Assembly (NCBI GenBank): GCA_039583875.1
Contig: CM077166.1
Span: 92,130,564-92,194,563, forward strand
DNA: 64,000 nucleotides
Reading direction: 5' to 3'
From: Platanthera guangdongensis
Lineage: Eukaryota; Streptophyta; Magnoliopsida; Asparagales; Orchidaceae
The position numbers and the translations under genes were made by a program. Position 1 is the first letter of the stretch. Every line of letters begins with the position of its first letter. The notes beneath the pieces were generated by a model that saw only the letters and a program-made list of their open reading frames with translations, was not told the DNA's origin and searched no databases. Positions 1-11,610 of the stretch are shown here, in pieces.

Positions 1-1
1 G

Positions 2-230
2 GGACCGCCGACGTGCTACAACTGCGGGAAGGTTGGGCACATAGCCCGTGCTTGTCAGCAAGGGGGAGCGGGGCAAGAGTCAAAGCAGGAGCAGTCTGTG
101 CGCTCGGGCCCCAGTGCTGCAGAGAAAGGAAAGATGGCGGAGTCGAGCGCTTCTCGGTTCCAACCGGTGCAACCAAGGGCCTACAACCTTGGACAGCAAG
201 AAGCGATCCGCCAGACGGATGTGGTGACAG
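2..230 (+). CDS. gag: Gypsy-1 gag, C-terminal part (partial)
   Basis: This frame (codons starting at base 2) holds a CCHC zinc knuckle at 14-55, with Cys-X2-Cys-X4-His-X4-Cys spacing and the core [14 protein letters not shown]. Gag coats the element RNA and forms the virus-like particle; the knuckle binds RNA. After the knuckle comes a Gln/Ser-rich stretch and a tail ending in DVVTG. That tail motif normally runs straight into the protease in this lineage (from memory of the family). The frame would stop at 245-247. A GT-AG segment starting at 231 would remove that stop and join gag to protease in frame. Confidence 0.85.
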
Positions 231-301
231 GTATGAAGAGAATTTAAGTTTAAATTTTGTGCTTCATCCTTTTAGACTTTTGTGTAATGTCTATGTTGTA
301 G
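231..301 (+). other. Putative 71-nt GT-AG intron between gag and protease
   Basis: The donor context is CAG|GTATGAAG and the acceptor is TTGTAG|GC. The segment is AT-rich with a pyrimidine-rich 3' part. Removing it joins the G of GGT at 230 to GC at 302-303 as a glycine codon and puts gag in frame with protease. Gypsy-2 has a similar segment at the same codon (36026-36123). Both lengths leave a remainder of 2 when divided by 3, so both produce the same frame change. A programmed -1 frameshift is the alternative; no canonical slippery heptamer was seen. Confidence 0.65.
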
Positions 302-3300
302 GCTTCGTGTTAGTTTCCGGATACCCCGCTAGGGTATTGTTTGATACAGGAGCATCGCACTCCTTTCTTGCGGAGAGCTTCATCCGGAGAATAGGAGTTG
401 AGTCTTTCTCGTCGGGTGCAGAGCTGAAAGTGCGCATGCCCAATGGGTCATCTATGACCACCGGGGCTAAAGGGCGCATTTGTTGGGAGCTAGACGGAGT
501 TGTCTTCGCTCTGGAAGCGGCAGTGTTACCTTTAGTAGAGTTCGATGTCATTTTGGGTATGGACTGGCTTGCAGAGCAGCGCGCCAGTATTGACTGCCTT
601 TCTAAGGTGGTGACCTTAAGGAGTAAAGGGCAAGCAGAAGTCAAGTTTGAGGGCCTTGGTGGAGTGGCCTGTTCCCTGATATCGGCCATGCAGTTGGTGC
701 GGGCGGTTAACCAGGGTGGTGTAGCGCTTGTAGCGTTATTGGAGGTTCGTCTCTCCCAACTGTCGATTGAGGAAGTGCCTGTGGTGGCAGAGTTCAAGGA
801 TGTGTTTCCGGATGAACTTCCTGGAGCGCCTCCTCGGCGGGAGATCGACTTCTCGATCGAGTTAGTGCCGGAGGCTAGACCGGTGTCACGTCCTCCATTT
901 AGGATGGCACCAAAGGAGTTAGCGGAACTTAAGGTTCAGTTACAGGAACTGTTGGAGCAAGGGTATATTAGACCCAGTTCTTCACCGTGGAGCGCACCGG
1001 TGTTGTTTGTGAAGAAGAAAGACGGTAGCATGCGCCTGTGCATAGACTACCGAGAGCTTAATAAGTTGACCGTCAAGAATAAGTATCCGATTCCTCGGAT
1101 AGATGATTTATTTGACCAATTGGTGGGGTCGATGGTATATTCGAAGTTGGACTTGAAGTCAGGCTACTATCAGCTACGAATTCGGGATGAGGACATACCC
1201 AAAACTGCTTTTGGGACAAGGTATGGACACTTTGAGTTTACGGTGATGCCGTTCGGGCTGACGAACGCACCATCGGTGTTCATGGATCTGATGAATCGGG
1301 TATTCCGGGAATACTTGGATTCTTTTGTGGTTGTTTTCATTGATGACATTTTGGTGTATTCCAAATCGGAAGTGGAGCATGAGACCCACTTGAGAATAGT
1401 TTTGCAAGTGTTGAGGGAGAATGAGTTGTATGCAAAATTCTCCAAATGCGAGTTCTGGTTAGAGAAGGTGGCATTTTTGGGCCACGTGATTAGTGGTGAT
1501 GGGGTGGCAGTGGATCCAGCGAAAGTGGAGGCCATCAGAGATTGGCCGGTGTTGAGGACCGTGGCGGAAGTCCGAAGTTTTCTTGGACTAGCCGGGTATT
1601 ATAGGAGATTCGTGGAGAATTTCTCGAAGATAGCTCTACCCCTCACCTCTCTCACTCGCAAAGACCATAAATTTGTGTGGACCCAAGAGTGCGGTCAAGC
1701 ATTCGAGGCACTAAAGGAGAGGCTTATGATGGCTCCGATCTTGAGTTTACCGCAAGGGACAGATGGATTTCAAATTTTCAGTGACGCATCGGGATGCGGT
1801 TTGGGTTGCGTTTTGGTGCAACATGGGAAGGTGATAGCCTTTGGGTCTAGACAGCTGAAACCTCATGAGAGGAATTACCCCGTCCATGACTTGGAGTTGG
1901 CGGCGGTAATCTTCGCGCTGAAAATTTGGCGGCATTATGTTTATGGCGCAAGAGTGGAGATCTTCACGGACCATAAAAGCCTGAAGTATCTCTTAGATCA
2001 AAAGGACTTGAATATGCGGCAACGCAGATGGGTTGAGTTTCTTGGAGACTACGAAGTGGCGATTCAGTACACGCCGGGTAAAGCCAATGTGGTGGCGGAT
2101 GCGTTGAGTAGAAAGTACTCGGGGCTAGGAAATTGGATCGAAGCTCATGATGAGCGGTTGGTACGGGAATGGGAGTCCCTTGGATTGGAATGTGTTGCGA
2201 GAGGCGAGTCTAGCGTGGCTCGGTTGAACTGGATTGAAGTGCAAAACGACTTGTCCGATCGTATTCGGGAAGCGACTCGATTAGATGTGGAGTTTCAACC
2301 TTTTGTGTTGGAGGCTCAAATGGGCGAGAGCAGCACCTGGGAGATGATCGGGGGAATCTTGAGAAAGGATGGAAGGGTTTGTGTACCGCAGTTTGGCAAT
2401 CTCCGTGAGGAGTTGATGTTTGAGGCTCACTTCTCAAAGTACTCCATTCACCCAGGCAGTACAAAGATGTACTTGGATATGAAGAAATCCTTTTGGTGGC
2501 CGGGGTTGAAGCGAGATGTGGCTTTGTATGTGAGTCGTTGCCAAACATGTGCCTTGGTGAAGGCCGAATGTCAGAAACCGGGCGGGTTCCTGAAGCCCCT
2601 TCCAATTCCTGAATGGAAATTTGAGGACATCTCCATGGACTTTGTGCATGGTTTGCCTAGATCGCAGCATGGGAATGATGCTATTTGGGTGATCGTGGAT
2701 CGCCTAACCAAGGTGGCTCACTTCATCCCGAACCGGAAAGAGGACAGCGTGGAGAAGCTGGTGGAGTTGTATGTTCGCAACATTGTGCGACTGCACGGAA
2801 TTCCTAAGAGCATAGTCAGTGATCGCGATGGACGGTTTACGTCCAAGGACTGGAGACTGTTCAGAAGAACTTGGGCACGAAGCTAAAGTTTAGTACGGCG
2901 TTCCATCCTCAAACTGATGGGCAAACGGAGAGAACGAACCGTACTATGGAGGATATGTTGAGGATGTGCGTTCTTGATTTTGGCAAGAGGTGGGAGGATC
3001 ACCTCTTCATGGTAGAATTTGCGTACAACAACAGTTTTCAAGCTAGTATAAAGATGGCGCCATACGAAGCTTTGTATGGGAGGCGGTGTCGAACGCCAAT
3101 GTCTTGGGCAGAGGCGGGAGACACCAAACTTCTGGGAAGGATGCGGTAGTTGACGCTTGTGAGATGGTACGGACCATCCAAGAGCGTATGAAGGTGGCAC
3201 AAGACAGGCAAGCGAAATATTTTAATGCTCGTCACCGGAAGTTAGAATTTGCAGTTGGTGATTGGGTTTATCTGAAGGTCAAGCCGTTCAAAGGCGTCTC

Positions 3301-3685
3301 GCGGATTCGCCGACTCAAGAAGTTGAGTCCAAGGTTTTTGGGGCCTTTTGAAATTGTTGAGCGGATAGGAGAAGCAGCCTATCGGTTGGCATTGTCCGCA
3401 GATTTGAGTGGATTACATGACGTCTTCCACGTCTCCGTGTTGAGGAAAGCCTTGGTGGAGTCTAGCGTGGTGATTGAGCCGGCATCGGTGCCGATTGAGG
3501 AAGACTTGAGGACGCGAGTCCTTCCAATCGCTATAGAAGATTCGGAGATTCGGCAGTTGCGGAATAAAGAAGTTAAACTTGTGAAAGTTCGTTGGGACAA
3601 CTGCGGTCGTGAGGAGTTCTCGTGGGAGCGAGAACAGGCCATGCTAGAAGACTATCCAGAACTATTGTTGTCAGGTACAATTTAA
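302..3685 (+). pseudogene. pol: Gypsy-1 pol (PR-RT-RH-IN-chromodomain), two frameshifts
   Basis: Protease has the active-site motif [10 protein letters not shown] near 330-360. Reverse transcriptase spans about 800-1370, with [10 protein letters not shown] near 1335-1365 as the catalytic box. RNase H spans about 1760-2115 ([21 protein letters not shown]). The integrase zinc finger (H-H-C-C) lies at about 2425-2575 and the core follows, including SDRDGRFTS near 2817-2843. The frame then shifts near 2855-2865 and again near 3135-3145, each as if one base were lost. The GPY/F-like region (about 3326-3395) and a chromodomain-like tail (about 3520-3665) remain readable. The frame ends at 3685. The two frameshifts make this copy non-coding for a complete integrase. 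Confidence 0.92.
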
Positions 3686-3730
3686 GTTTTGTACCCTTTT
3701 GTTTTGTAATTTCGGGACGAAATTCAGTTA

Positions 3731-3743
3731 AGTGGGGGAGAGT
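3731..3743 (+). promoter_or_regulatory. Gypsy-1 polypurine tract
   Basis: A purine-rich AGTGGGGGAGAG lies directly before the LTR start TGTAACACC. This is the plus-strand primer site used in reverse transcription and is typical of this lineage. Confidence 0.85.
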
Positions 3744-3810
3744 TGTAACACCCCAGTTTTTGCAAGAGGTTCAGTCTGCTGTTCTGGAAAATTTTTGGGT
3801 TCTGGCAGGA

Positions 3811-4221
3811 GGCACACGGCCTGCGACACGGGCGTGTCGCAGGGCGTGTCGAGGCCGTGTCGACACTCGGCCCAAGTGTCGACACTTTGTGCTCGACAAA
3901 GTGTCGAGAGTGAGGCACACGGCCTGCGACACGGGCGTGTCGCAGGGCGTGTCGAGGCCGTGTCGACACTCGGCCCAAGTGTCGACACTTTGTGCTCGAC
4001 AAAGTGTCGAGAGTGAGGCACACGGCCTGCGACACGGGCGTGTCGCAGGGCGTGTCGAGGCCGTGTCGACACTCGGCCCAAGTGTCGACACTTTGTGCTC
4101 GACAGAGTGTCGAGAGTGGGGCACACGGCCTGCGACACGGGCGTGTCGCAGGGCGTGTCGAGGCCATGTCGACACTCGGCCCAAGTGTCGACACTTTTGC
4201 TCGACAGTGTGTCGAGACTGG
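3811..4221 (+). repeat. 103-bp tandem array, four units, in Gypsy-1 U3
   Basis: Units begin with GGCACACGG at 3811, 3914, 4017, 4120 and 4222, giving spacings of 103, 103, 103 and 102. The fifth copy is degenerate and related sequence continues to about 4450. Each unit holds two GTGTCGACAC palindromes, a GACACGGGCGTGTC palindrome and a hairpin-like CTTTGTGCTCGACAAAG. Reading frames across the array are by-products of the repeat. Confidence 0.95.
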
Positions 4222-5114
4222 GGCACACGGCTTGGGACACGGGCGTGTCCCAGGCCGTGTCACCTCTCGGGTTGGTGTTGGGGCCGTGTCGTTGGAGCTA
4301 CACGGCAGGCCACACGGCCGTGTCACTGGGGACACGGGCGTGTCGGATTGAACACGGGCGTGTCGGATGCCCGTGTCTGATTCCAGGCGCGTCGATTTGA
4401 GACGGCGAATGAGGCACACGGCCCTGGACACGGGCGTGTGCCAGGCCGTGTTCGGCCCAGATCTTTTATTTTCCAGGCGAATCGCAGCCAGTCTTTTTCT
4501 GGTTTTGGGATCTAACGGTTCAGGCCATCTCCTGGGGAGTTAAGTCCGAATTCAGGGTTGGAAACCCTCATTCGTTTCCAAGTTCTCTCTTTCTAAGATC
4601 TTGAGAAAACCTAGAGCAAGGAGGAAGAAGAAGAACTCTTGGGCTGTAGGAAGGGTGTCGGAGCTCCGAATCGCGAGCCGAGTCCGGATCCGTGAAGCTT
4701 GGAGCATTGCGAAGTGTTCCATCCGGCTATTTTTGCCATGGCAAGGAAGAGGAGTCGGAAGGTAACGACATCTCTCCTCTCGGTCTTTAGGATGCACGTT
4801 TTAGCATCATCTAGTTTTCTTTTCTCTAATTTTTGGGCACCAAACTCTCAAATGAGAGGGGTTTTGGCTTGCCAAGTTTCAAGAGGAACTTCCGGGTCGA
4901 TTGAGTCCGTCCCCGACATATTTTGCATTAGAGATCCGCTTCGCTAGTGGATTAGGCATGGTGGGTGAAGCCGTAGTCGCGACCGTTAGTCCGACACGGT
5001 GATGTTGCATACGAACTTAGGGATTCGTAGAGGTTTCCGATGCGGCAAGATGCCGTTTGTGTTGTGGTGGTGATTGTCCCGTTTGCTTGAAAAGAGTACA
5101 TGTAGTCGAACCCG

Positions 5115-5240
5115 GACAAGGTTAGCTCCTCGTGGTGGTAGATGGTTTCCTTGACAAGGTTAGCTCCAAATGAGAATGGAGATGGTTTCCTTGGTGGACA
5201 AGGTTAGCTCCGCACGAGTTGGAGATGTTTTCCTTGGTGC
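5115..5240 (+). repeat. Short direct repeats in Gypsy-1 LTR
   Basis: GACAAGGTTAGCTCC occurs at 5115, 5153 and 5198. Each copy is followed by a GAGATGGTTTCCTTG-like segment. Copies are imperfect and about 38-45 bp apart. Confidence 0.8.
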
Positions 5241-5420
5241 GCGGGAACGCTGCGGTACAAAGAGGGATTGCGATGTGTTTAGTCTTGGTTGTGTTGTGCC
5301 AAGGCGTGGCTATGTCTCCGTGGTCGGCTGGCTATCCCGTGACACGTGCGTCATGTGTGGAGAGTGTCCCGGCGAGACTAGTCCCCTTCTGTGAGACTGA
5401 CGAGAATGCCAAGCTTGGGG

Positions 5421-5580
5421 CAAGCCCGGGCAAAGAGGCCATGAGCGGGTGGGGTCCAGCAAGGCTTCTTAGAATCGGTCAGTCTGTGGTTGTTGGAATC
5501 CTGACATGAGACGTCAGAGCTTGCAGGCAAGCCCGGGGCTAAGCCCACGAGCGGGTGGGGCCTTGGCAAGATTTCCATGT
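5421..5580 (+). repeat. Two-copy direct repeat in Gypsy-1 LTR
   Basis: CAAGCCCGGG followed by a GAGCGGGTGGGG block occurs at about 5421-5454 and again at about 5528-5560. The copies are separated by roughly 70 bp of unique sequence. Confidence 0.75.
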
Positions 5581-6358
5581 GGCGGCCTGTGCGCCGTGTG
5601 AGGGAGTTGTGTCTCCCTCAATGTTTGCGGCTTTATGCCAATTGGGGAAATGTGAGTACCCAAATGTTGTGATGTTGTGCTAGATGCATACGGTTTAGGG
5701 TACCTTGGGTGAAGCCCGGGTGTTGCATTCATGTTGCATAATAGGCCCTTTCTTTATATGCTCAACCAGTAGAGAACATGTTTGTTGATTGAGACATCCA
5801 AGCCTGTTTTAATGTTTTTCTATTTATAGAAATTTATATTGCATATGAAGTGCTGACTTGCAGGTTGGAGGGTTCCCCGGGGTCCGTTAGGGGCGGCCGG
5901 GAGGAGATGTGTTGTTACACAGTTTGAGGTCAGCCTTTGCTGACCCACGTTACTAATAATTTTTACAGGGCAAAGATCGCACGCAGGAGCTAGCACGCCG
6001 GCCAAAAAGGCCTAAGCCCATGAAGTGTTTTCTCTTTTGTAGCACTACTTTGATGATGTATGTTTGAGACTATTTTTGTCCGGCTTGCATGCCGAGGTAG
6101 ACTAGGAGTGCTGAGCACTTTCATGTTTGATTGTACTGTATACCCCTTTTGGACATTTGATGTAAGGCCTTAAGGCCATTTGTTTACTCTTTTGGATTAG
6201 TGGATAACTTCTAGTTGTGCTTGGTTTTCCGCTGTGTTGTGCAAGTGTTTTGAGTTTGGGTAGCTATATCAACTTTTAATACTAAAGCTGTGGTGTTCGT
6301 ATGTTGTGGGGCCCCGGCCGGACCCATATTATACGTCTATTACAGGGGAGGTGTTACA

Positions 6359-7377
6359 GCCTCAGCCCAAAAATATTCAGGGAGATAAGTGTCACTCAAT
6401 AGTGTTCTCCCAGCTTCTATAAGAGTTCTATTTTTCCCCTCAGCTAACCCATTTTGTTGGGGTGTTCTTGGAGAGGAGAACTCTTGATGAATCCCTTGCT
6501 TTTCACAGAATGTATTCATAGCAACATACTGAAACTCAGTTCCATGGTCACTTCTCATTTTGATCACAGAGCATGCAAGCTCATTCTGAATTTGCCTGAT
6601 AAAATTTGTGAAGATTTCAAGGGTTTCATCCTTTCTTCTAAGGAAGAACACCCAAGCAAACCTGGAATAGTCATCAACCACCACAAGGGTGTAGACCTTC
6701 CTACCTAGACTATGAACATGCATAGGAAAAAACAAGTCCATATGCAGAGGATTCAAGCATCTCACTGAGTCCTTGGCCCCAATGCTCTTGAAGGAGATGT
6801 TACTCTGCTTGCCCTTTTTGTAAGCAACACAGATACCCTCCTTGGAGAATTTTATTTTGGGACCATTCCTAACAAGCTCATCACTGAAGAGCTGATCAAT
6901 GGTCTTATAATTCAAATGAGCCAGTCACTTATGTCACTGGACACGATATGAGACTTTCTCATCTGCAACTAGGCTTATAGGGGAACTATTTTCTAAGCAA
7001 GAAAAATTTAAGCAATAAACATTCTCACTCCTAGTGCTTGTTAAGATGACACTTTGGTCACTTAACCTCATGATGTGGCACTTATCCCTGTGGAAGGAAA
7101 TGTCATAACTAAGATCACATAGTTGACTTATGCTTATGAGGTTGTGTTGCAACCCCTCTACATAAGTCACCTTTGTGATGGTGATTATGCCATTTGAGAT
7201 ATTACCATAGCCTCCGGTTATCCCCTTGACTGAGCCTCCAAAAATGGCATTGTGTCCATTCTTTACTAGAGTGTACTCCTTCAATATCTCCTTTGTTCCA
7301 GTCATGTGCCTAGAACATCCACTATTCAAGTACCATTTAGGGGATTTGGTACTTGAACTAACTTGAAAAGAATGCAA
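6359..7377 (-). pseudogene. pol: Copia-1 protease and integrase remnant
   Basis: The protease motif reads WYLNSGCSRHMTG near 7300-7345; the catalytic Asp of the DSG triad is replaced by Asn. The pre-integrase zinc region is broken by two stops near 6925-6935, where the related Copia-2 reads Trp and Arg. The zinc-binding CSAC of Copia-2 is CVAY here. The integrase core keeps VVDDYSRFAWVFFLRRK, IKMRSDHGTEF and SPRTPQQNGLAEGKNRT. It ends at the Gypsy-1 junction, just after EYFWAEA. Confidence 0.88.
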
Positions 7378-9824
7378 GTCACCTTACCTTAGAACCCCAA
7401 TTTCTATTGGGTCTTATGTTCACTTTAGTCTTGAAATAACCGTGCCTTCCTGCAGAATTCTTGACAGGTTGGCAACCTCTTGACACTGAGGGATTGTGTC
7501 AGCAATCTACAACATAGTGGCCCACTTTACCACAACACTAGCACTTATAGACATTATATCTCCTTTTCTGTTTGGGACCAGCATTTGGCTATACTGCTTC
7601 CTGAATAGTGGGGAGATATGTTGTTTTATACTTCTGCCTTATTTTAGGAGTCATTTGACTGAAGGACAGTCTTTCAGCTAGCTGTGTTGGTCTTCCCTGA
7701 GAACCAGCAGCTGCATGTCTCTTTTCAGCTAACATGCATCTCATAGACTCTGAGATTGCCATTCCAGCCCTGCCAGAAGACTCACCTTGAGTCACTACTT
7801 TTGTTGGATGATTTAGATTTTTTGCAGCAGCAATACCTTTGAGTTTTGGAGATGAGGCACCAATAACAAATGGTTCAGGATGGGCCATTTGGATTTCCTC
7901 ATGGTCAGCCTTAAAGGCTTTCACATGGTTGTACCCTCCACCATGGCTGGGGCCACATTGGCCCATACTAGTGGATCTGTCATTCTCTCAGTGACCATAA
8001 TAGCTTTCATGGTCATACCTGTTAGAAGGCAACAACACTCTCTGAAAAGGAATTTGAGGTAGAGAGGCTAGAGGTACAACAGGTGCCTTCCCTTTTCCCT
8101 TTCCTCTTGGATTGGAAGGTCTAGCAGGTCCCTTAAATCCCAATCCTTTCTTACCAGCTTGGGTAAGGTGGGTATAAATTAAGGGCAGCACAGTGTTTGG
8201 CTTAGAAAATTATGTCACCAGCAATTTCTCATTAAAGAAATCTTTTTTAAGTTTCTGGATAAGTTTCTCATTTGAGACTCTTACCACAGACTCACTGTCA
8301 ATGATCTCCTTGAGCTGTCCTACATGTGCAGCCATGTCAATGAGGGCTTTTTCTTGGTCTTCACAATTGCTTTTAAGACTAATAAGCTCTTTTGTCTGCC
8401 TCTTGGCAAGTAGCCTACATTTCTTGAAAGCCACAAGAAGTTCTCTATATTTGGCAATTATGCAGTTTACATCAACCTCAGAGTCTGAATCTCCTTCATC
8501 TCTTGATTATTGAGCTTCAGAAACTAAGTCAGCCTCATAATTAGAAATAAAAGAATGTGGTTTAGCTTGTAACTGAGTCTGACCAGGTAGATCCTGGCTG
8601 CTTTCTTCATCTGTCATTGCCATTAATCCATGACATTGAGCATCTCCTTCTTCATCTTCATCCACCTCTGAGTCACTATCTGAGTTTGACAGAGGGGCCC
8701 TGATCCCTATTCTAGCAGCAGGGAACTCTTCAGGTTCCTCTTTAGCAACAACATTAAGCCCAATGTAGGCTTCATCTTCTTCACTGTCTGACTCAGAGGA
8801 AGAGTTAGACCAGGTCTTCTCCTTCTTGGCCACAAGGGACTTCTCTTTATTCTTTCCCATGTGGTGCTTCTTCACTCTTTCTTCTTTCCTCTTCATTGGG
8901 CAGACAGCAATTACATGCATAGGTTTCCTGCACTAAAAACAAATAATGTTAGAGGATGATTGTTTATTAGGGTTAGGTGCATACATGTCCTCCTTAGAGG
9001 ATTTCCTTCTATGCTGAGAGGAGAAAGATGGCCTTCTGTTCTTCCAATATCCCTTCTTCATGAATTTCTAAAACTGCTTGGAGAAGGTAGTAAGGTCCTC
9101 ATCATATGTATGGCTATCAGATGAGCTGGACCTGGAGCTCTCAGATTCTGACACATCAATTCTCCTCACTAGAGAGATCTTCCTTCTGCTCCTGGTTGAT
9201 GCATCAGCTTTGAAAGCCACAGATTTCTCCTTGCTCTGTGACTTGCTGCTCTTCTCTTCTTCTTCCTTCCTTAGAGTAAGCTGCATCTCATAGGACAGTA
9301 GCTTTCCAAATAGGGTTCGAGGTGGTATGTCTGCTAGCTTGCCCATCTCCCTAATGACACAGATCTTTGTATCCCAATCCTTGGTGTGGGACCTGATAAA
9401 TTTGTCATTGAGCTCATAGGTGCTGAAGATCCTTCCATAAGTTCTCAGTTCATTAACAATTCTAAAAAATCTTTCAAAACTTTCAGCAATGCCCTCAGAC
9501 TTTCCTTGTCTGAAGGCCTCATACTCCTGGTTGAGCATGGATTTCCTGTCATCCCTCACCTCTTCTGAACCCTCCATGAACACCACTAGGGTGTCTGCAC
9601 ATCTCCTTGGAGGTCTTGCAGTGCACCAGATTCTGGAATGTAGAATCATCTACTGTACTGACAATGATATTTTGAGCTCTCTTGTCCATGGAGGCAAGGA
9701 GGAGCTCATCCTTGTTCATTTCTTCAAATGATTTAGGAGTTTGGATGTTGGCATCCAGAACTGAGATCTTCATGGGGATGAAGGGACCCTCTTGGACTGT
9801 GATGTAGATCCTAGGGTCAGCAGT
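7378..9824 (-). pseudogene. gag: Copia-1 gag remnant
   Basis: From right to left it shows the copia gag domain (9549-9824, then 9068-9649 in another frame after a frameshift near 9600), an acidic Ser-rich region and a CCHC knuckle near 8895-8940 with a stop inside it. A heptad-rich segment follows (8210-8434), then a basic Gly/Lys linker (about 7990-8190) and a second CCHC knuckle near 7500-7560, also with a stop. Two knuckles around a coiled coil are also seen in Copia-2. The first residues of gag lie at 43321-43490, on the far side of Gypsy-2. Confidence 0.82.
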
Positions 9825-9949
9825 TGTAACGTCCTGATTCACGCTAGGCCCCCATGCGAGTTTTGAGTCGGGAGGGTAGGCTTGAGTTCAGGAAAGTGGA
9901 GGAAAAAGGGCGGCCTTGTGAACTGGAGAAGTTAGTCCAGAGCAGGTTT

Positions 9950-10505
9950 CATGCCCTGGGTCACGGCCGTGACCCCCAGGGGCGTGACTGCAGGTACTCG
10001 AGTAGCTGCCGAGGCTACTCGAGTAGTGTTCAAAACACTCGAGTAAAATGGGTTACACGCCTTGGGTCACGGGCGTGACCCAGGGGCGTGACTGCAGGTA
10101 CTCGAGTAGCTGTCGAGGCTACTCGAGTAGTTTTCAAAATACTCGAGTAAAATGGGTTACACGCCCTGGGTCACGGGCGTGACCCAGGGGCATGACTGAA
10201 GGTACTCGAGTAGCTACCGAGGCTACTCGAGTAGTTTTCAAAATACTCGAGTAAAATAGGTTACACACCCTGGCTCACAGGCGTGACCTAGGGGCCTGAC
10301 TTAAGGTACTCAAGTAGGTGCCCAAGGTACTCGAGTAGGTGGTTGGTTCTCGAGTGAGAGGGTTACACGCTCTATGTCACGGGCGTGACCATGGGCGTGA
10401 CCATGGGCGTGACCTCCGTTCGACGATTTTAAGTGAGTTCGACGAATTCTCGATAGTTGAGTTTGACGATTTAGGTGTCACGCCCCATGTCACGGGCGTG
10501 ACTTG
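9950..10505 (+). repeat. Palindrome array in Gypsy-2 U3 (5' LTR)
   Basis: Units of roughly 115 bp repeat GGTCACGGGCGTGACC, then TACTCGAGTA-type palindromes in pairs. About three good copies are followed by degenerate ones. GTTCGACGATTT and GTTCGACGAATT occur near 10418-10450. A GACACGGGTGTG/GACACGGG segment lies just before the TATA box. Confidence 0.88.
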
Positions 10506-10628
10506 ACTGACACGGGTGTGTACGTCCTATCCGCCATTATAGATCGAACCGACAACGTAACCGCCTGTAACGCTTCGCTCGAGAGGGACACGGGTAAGGA
10601 GACGGGCGTGTCCCTACCCGTGTCACAT

Positions 10629-10640
10629 TATATATATATA
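10629..10640 (+). promoter_or_regulatory. TATA box region of Gypsy-2 5' LTR
   Basis: Six TA repeats followed by AGG, directly downstream of the palindrome array. The matching site in the 3' LTR has expanded to 42 TA units. Assignment as the core promoter is an inference from position. Confidence 0.6.
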
Positions 10641-11603
10641 AGGAATAGTGGAAAAACCCTAGACATTTCATTCTTCCTCCCAGCCGTATTTTTCTAAGAG
10701 AAGTTGAAAGAAATAGTGCCTAAACACCTAGAGGGGGGGTGAATAGGTGCACTTAATCTTTTTAACTTTAAAGGCAGAAACACTGAATTATTAGACCTGT
10801 TTATGCAATTCTCTACAGCAATTCAGCACAGATAACACAGCAATCACAGAATTAATCACACACAGAGTACACACAGATTTTTATAGTGGTTCCCCAAGGT
10901 CTGGGTACATCCACTTTCCCGCTTCGCCTATCTAGTAGTGTACTAGATTTGTCCTAACTTCTCCACTTCTTTTCAGATCCTCAGATCTTACAACTCAGAA
11001 CCCCAAACAGGTTCCTACAACTCAGAGTGTCCCCACTCCTACAACTCAGGCACCAAGCCCTACCACTCAGTCTTCAACAAGACCTACACTCAGGCACAAC
11101 AGCCCTACCTCAGCCTTCAACAAGGACTACACTCAGAGAAATGATTCTCCTACACTCAGGCTCACATGCCCTACTTCAGTCTTTATAGATTTAGGCTTAC
11201 AACTCAGATCTATACAAGATCCTACAAAAATTAGAAAATACAAAGTATATAACCATAACTCTGATAGAGAAAGATGAGTTGACTGGCTTCTTGATGAGTT
11301 CTTGGAAGAACTTGGCAGAGATCAACCTCCCTTGGCTTTCTTCAAAGCTTCTTGAATTAGAACACAGTAGGGTTGAATCTCCTGAAGATGATCTTTAATC
11401 AACTTCTGTCTTGAGATTCAGATCTCAATCTGAATCTAACTTAGCAGCCCGGTTCAGCAATTGCACTTCTTAGAAGGAGCTCTCTCTCTCCAACTTCTTA
11501 GATCTTCTGTTGAAGATCTTCTCCAATTTTAATCTTCTGATTGATTACTTCACTTGTTGTTGTTGTGTGTCTCTCTTTCTTTTGCTGTTGAAGGAATAAG
11601 CCT

Positions 11604-11610
11604 TTATATA
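11604..11610 (-). promoter_or_regulatory. TATA box of Copia-2 LTR
   Basis: Minus strand reads TTATATAAAGG. The same sequence is at 22497-22503 in the 5' LTR. It lies about 140 bp downstream of the palindrome array on the coding strand. Confidence 0.65.

Larger units (their letters stand above)
1..6358 (+). mobile_element. Gypsy-1: Ty3/gypsy (Tekay/Del-like) retrotransposon, 5' end outside window
   Basis: The order gag zinc knuckle, protease, reverse transcriptase, RNase H, integrase, chromodomain-like tail, polypurine tract and 3' LTR is that of a Ty3/gypsy chromovirus. The 5' LTR and most of gag lie before base 1. The 3' LTR ends at 6358 and the next base is inside the integrase region of Copia-1, so Gypsy-1 inserted into Copia-1. 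Two single-base frameshifts break pol, so this copy cannot make a full polyprotein. The Tekay/Del assignment rests on the tail motif and the long LTR and is an inference. Confidence 0.93.
3744..6358 (+). repeat. Gypsy-1 3' LTR (2615 bp)
   Basis: It starts TGTAACACC and ends GGTGTTACA, a perfect 9-bp terminal inverted repeat. It follows the polypurine tract and ends where Copia-1 integrase begins. The 5' LTR is outside the window, so LTR divergence and the target duplication cannot be checked. The U3 part carries a 103-bp tandem array. No clear TATA box was found after the array. Confidence 0.92.
6359..9824 (-). mobile_element. Copia-1: Ty1/copia (SIRE-like), middle part
   Basis: Reading on the minus strand gives copia gag, protease and integrase in the order usual for Ty1/copia. 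The left edge is cut by Gypsy-1 within integrase and the right edge by Gypsy-2 within gag. The rest of gag, the primer site and the 5' LTR continue at 43321-45787. RT, RNase H and the 3' LTR lie beyond the left end of the window. The frames are close to those of Copia-2 but more decayed. Confidence 0.9.
9825..10704 (+). repeat. Gypsy-2 5' LTR, first part
   Basis: It starts TGTAACGTCC like the 3' LTR at 39602 and matches it throughout until Copia-2 interrupts at 10705. The last five bases GAAGT (10700-10704) recur as GCAGT at 31948-31952, the target duplication of Copia-2 with one mismatch. It holds U3 and the TATA box. Confidence 0.93.

Noticed and set aside
3622..4431. Long frames on both strands over the 103-bp array of Gypsy-1
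   Set aside because: They arise from the CG-rich repeat, whose unit length and composition leave frames open. No domain or start context.
4454..4700. TATA box after the array in the Gypsy-1 LTR
   Set aside because: Only a TTTTATTTT stretch is present; not distinctive enough to annotate.
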